Shown one piece after another: positions 62,495 to 64,000 of a stretch of 64,000 bases of DNA; the first letter of the stretch is position 1; each line of letters begins with the position of its first letter. Source of the stretch: Bradyrhizobium amphicarpaeae. GTDB taxonomy: Bacteria > Pseudomonadota > Alphaproteobacteria > Rhizobiales > Xanthobacteraceae. The notes under the pieces were generated by a model. The model was not told where the DNA came from. It made no database searches and saw only the letters and a program-made list of their open reading frames with translations. Location of the stretch: NCBI RefSeq assembly GCF_002266435.3, contig NZ_CP029426.2:3068001-3132000 (forward strand), read 5' to 3'. A program made the translations under genes and the position numbers.

Positions 62495-64000
62495 ATGAAT
62501 CAAGATGAGGCTAATGGAGAACGGCAGCCTAGTTGGAGAGTTTTCTTCGGTCCAAAATCCACACTAGCTGACGACTCATCTTTCAACACCATTCACATTA
62601 CAGAGTCGCCGGATAACTGGAATGACTTTGGGCATCAAACAGGCATAGATTACGAATTCCGCGTTCTTGGCACCGATCATCCCGTAAAGTCCTCAGGGTC
62701 TATTGGGTTTATTTCGTCCGAAACGGGGCGCACGGATCGTAGCTTACTGTCGGAATTGGTTTCGCTCGAACGCGAACCTCAAACGCCTGAAAGGCCCCGA
62801 CCAATCTTCTTTACTATGTTGCGAGACATGGAGGCCTATCGCCTATTGGTCCAGGCTCTCGGTGCCGAAAATGCGAGGGGTGCCCTAATTGCCGCAAACG
62901 ATCTGGTCTCTCTTCAAGAATTCTCCCCAACGTCGGATATCTTGGAGAGGGCCGTCAGAACAGAAGTTTTCTCACTCTCTTTTATGCGAAGTTCGGATGC
63001 ATTTTTCGCGTTCAAAAATGCTGGTTCAGTTCTACGCGGATTGTCGAACGAAGAACTCGGCAGATTGTCCTCAACGTTTGCTATTCGGTTCCAACTGCCG
63101 GGACGAGAGAGCGAGCACGATCTCAAATTTTCCTTTGATCACGATGCCGATCTCCCTAAGCGTATCGCTATTGTAATTGGCAAAAATGGAGTGGGAAAAA
63201 GTCAGGCGCTAGGTCGCATCGCGCGAGCGGCAATCGATGGATCATCATTACTTAGCGATGGAACGCGGGGTGGTCGTCCGCTTATCAACCGCCTTTTGGC
63301 CTTCGCGCCTACGAACGAGGCGGAGTCCGTTTTTCCTTCGGACAAGAGAAAGAGGGCGCGGATATGGTATCGTCGCCACTCAATGAATCGTTCGCGTCGA
63401 TCAAGGCGCGGTGACTACGTATCTGATCTCGTGGTTCAAGTCGCGCGGTCGACGCAGCAGATCGCCTCAAATTCGCGTTGGGACATTTTTGTAGAAGCGC
63501 TTGGAGCTCTCGCAAGTCCACGCCAAATTCATCTGGTAAGCACTTTGTCGGCAGATTCTTATGTATCGCTAGCTGATCTGACCAGAGGGTCGGAAAAGCA
63601 GTCTTTAGAAAAATTTGCTGCTATCAACGTCAGGCAGGAACCTGTTCGTGTGATTGACGGTCAAGGGTATCCACTAAGTAGTGGCGAGATTTCGTTTCTG
63701 AAATTCGCTGCGCAGGCTAGTTTGCAAATTGAGAATGGCTCGCTTCTGCTTCTTGACGAGCCGGAAACTCATTTGCACCCGAACTTCATTAGCCGCTTTG
63801 TTGCTTTGCTGAATACGCTCTTAGAATCGACCGGGTCAGCAGCGATTATCGCTACCCATTCAGCATACTTTGTCCGCGAAGTTTTCCGGGAACAAGTGAC
63901 AATCTTAAGCATCGATGCTGAAGGTGCGGTGCGCTCGCAGCGGCCGAACCTTCGGACCTTTGGCGCGGATGTGGGTGCTATCTCGTACTTTGTGTTCGGA
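62495..64000 (+). CDS. P-loop ATPase of the AAA_21/SMC-RecF-OLD-like type, probable defence or island gene (3' end outside window)
   Basis: Open for 502 codons from ATG 62495 to the window end without a stop. Walker A is GKNGVGKS at residues 229-236, the ABC-type signature LSSGE at 394-398, Walker B LLLLDEPETHLHP with D421/E422, and the H-loop ATHS at 453-456. The pattern DEPETHLHP is that of AAA_21/OLD-like ATPases found in phage-defence systems (for example Septu PtuA, PARIS, Gabija relatives). Unusual are about 228 residues before Walker A with no motif I know. Codons are rich in A/T third bases and the GC content is near one half, unlike the rest of the window. Whether a Toprim or nuclease domain or partner follows is not visible. 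Confidence 0.85.
   Translation, partial: MNQDEANGERQPSWRVFFGPKSTLADDSSFNTIHITESPDNWNDFGHQTGIDYEFRVLGTDHPVKSSGSIGFISSETGRTDRSLLSELVSLEREPQTPERPRPIFFTMLRDMEAYRLLVQALGAENARGALIAANDLVSLQEFSPTSDILERAVRTEVFSLSFMRSSDAFFAFKNAGSVLRGLSNEELGRLSSTFAIRFQLPGRESEHDLKFSFDHDADLPKRIAIVIGKNGVGKSQALGRIARAAIDGSSLLSDGTRGGRPLINRLLAFAPTNEAESVFPSDKRKRARIWYRRHSMNRSRRSRRGDYVSDLVVQVARSTQQIASNSRWDIFVEALGALASPRQIHLVSTLSADSYVSLADLTRGSEKQSLEKFAAINVRQEPVRVIDGQGYPLSSGEISFLKFAAQASLQIENGSLLLLDEPETHLHPNFISRFVALLNTLLESTGSAAIIATHSAYFVREVFREQVTILSIDAEGAVRSQRPNLRTFGADVGAISYFVFG

Noticed and set aside
62703..63176. Short plus and minus frames inside the last 1.5 kb
   Set aside because: They lie within the 502-codon ATPase frame that carries all P-loop motifs and runs through the window end.

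Overview
The window looks like chromosomal DNA of an alphaproteobacterium of the Bradyrhizobium type. The evidence is a GC-rich composition with strongly NNC/NNG-biased codons, many acyl-CoA and transport genes in small operons, and gene gaps filled with extragenic palindromic repeats of the kind I know from Bradyrhizobium and Rhodopseudomonas. The genus is inferred from recall, not from a search. I recognise no rRNA, tRNA or CRISPR array.

Layout. 1-5516: end of a sugar ABC transporter (binding protein and two permeases) followed by a sugar-acid dehydrogenase, a KDG kinase and a KDPG aldolase, which together look like an uptake and Entner-Doudoroff-type catabolic operon. 5577-11479: CoA chemistry (an SCP2-type thiolase, a CaiB CoA-transferase, a thiolase-like protein with its DUF35 partner), a 33-codon membrane peptide, a carboxymuconolactone decarboxylase-family protein and a MazG-like pyrophosphohydrolase. 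11658-16916 (minus): a TAXI-type TRAP transporter followed by a three-domain glutaminase. 17288-21674: an IclR regulator, an acyl-CoA carboxyltransferase and a GMC oxidoreductase. 21803-25386 (minus): an FAD-linked oxidase, a long repeat element and an MFS carrier. 25498-28965: thiolase and enoyl-CoA hydratase opposite a PaaI-type thioesterase and a TetR regulator, with CATCAT/ATGATG palindromes at both outer ends. 29112-34872: a LysR regulator divergent from a valine-degradation operon (mmsA, isobutyryl-CoA dehydrogenase, 3-hydroxyisobutyryl-CoA hydrolase, mmsB). 34983-39546: acyl-CoA synthetase, MaoC, SDR and a flavoprotein that appears to start at CTG.

39720-62355 is mixed and largely housekeeping: a PLP enzyme, an ABC-F ATPase, YaiI, a hotdog dehydratase, an orphan molybdenum hydroxylase large subunit, Ppx/GppA with RlmE, two MFS carriers, guaB, an RsmB-like methyltransferase, cspA, an HxlR regulator with a striking double operator, and guaA.

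The most notable place is the right end. Directly after the guaA stop codon the DNA becomes AT-richer (29 of 60 bases GC at 62881-62940 against 38 of 60 at 62041-62100), repeats appear, and a large ATPase gene with an unrelated codon style begins and runs off the window. The 3' end of guaA is a known genomic-island integration site, and the last roughly 32 guaA codons change their wobble preference, so this looks like the left edge of an integrated island. Its first gene is a P-loop ATPase of the SMC/RecF/OLD-like type with about 228 unassigned residues before Walker A. ATPases of this class are common in phage-defence systems. Any partner genes lie beyond the window.
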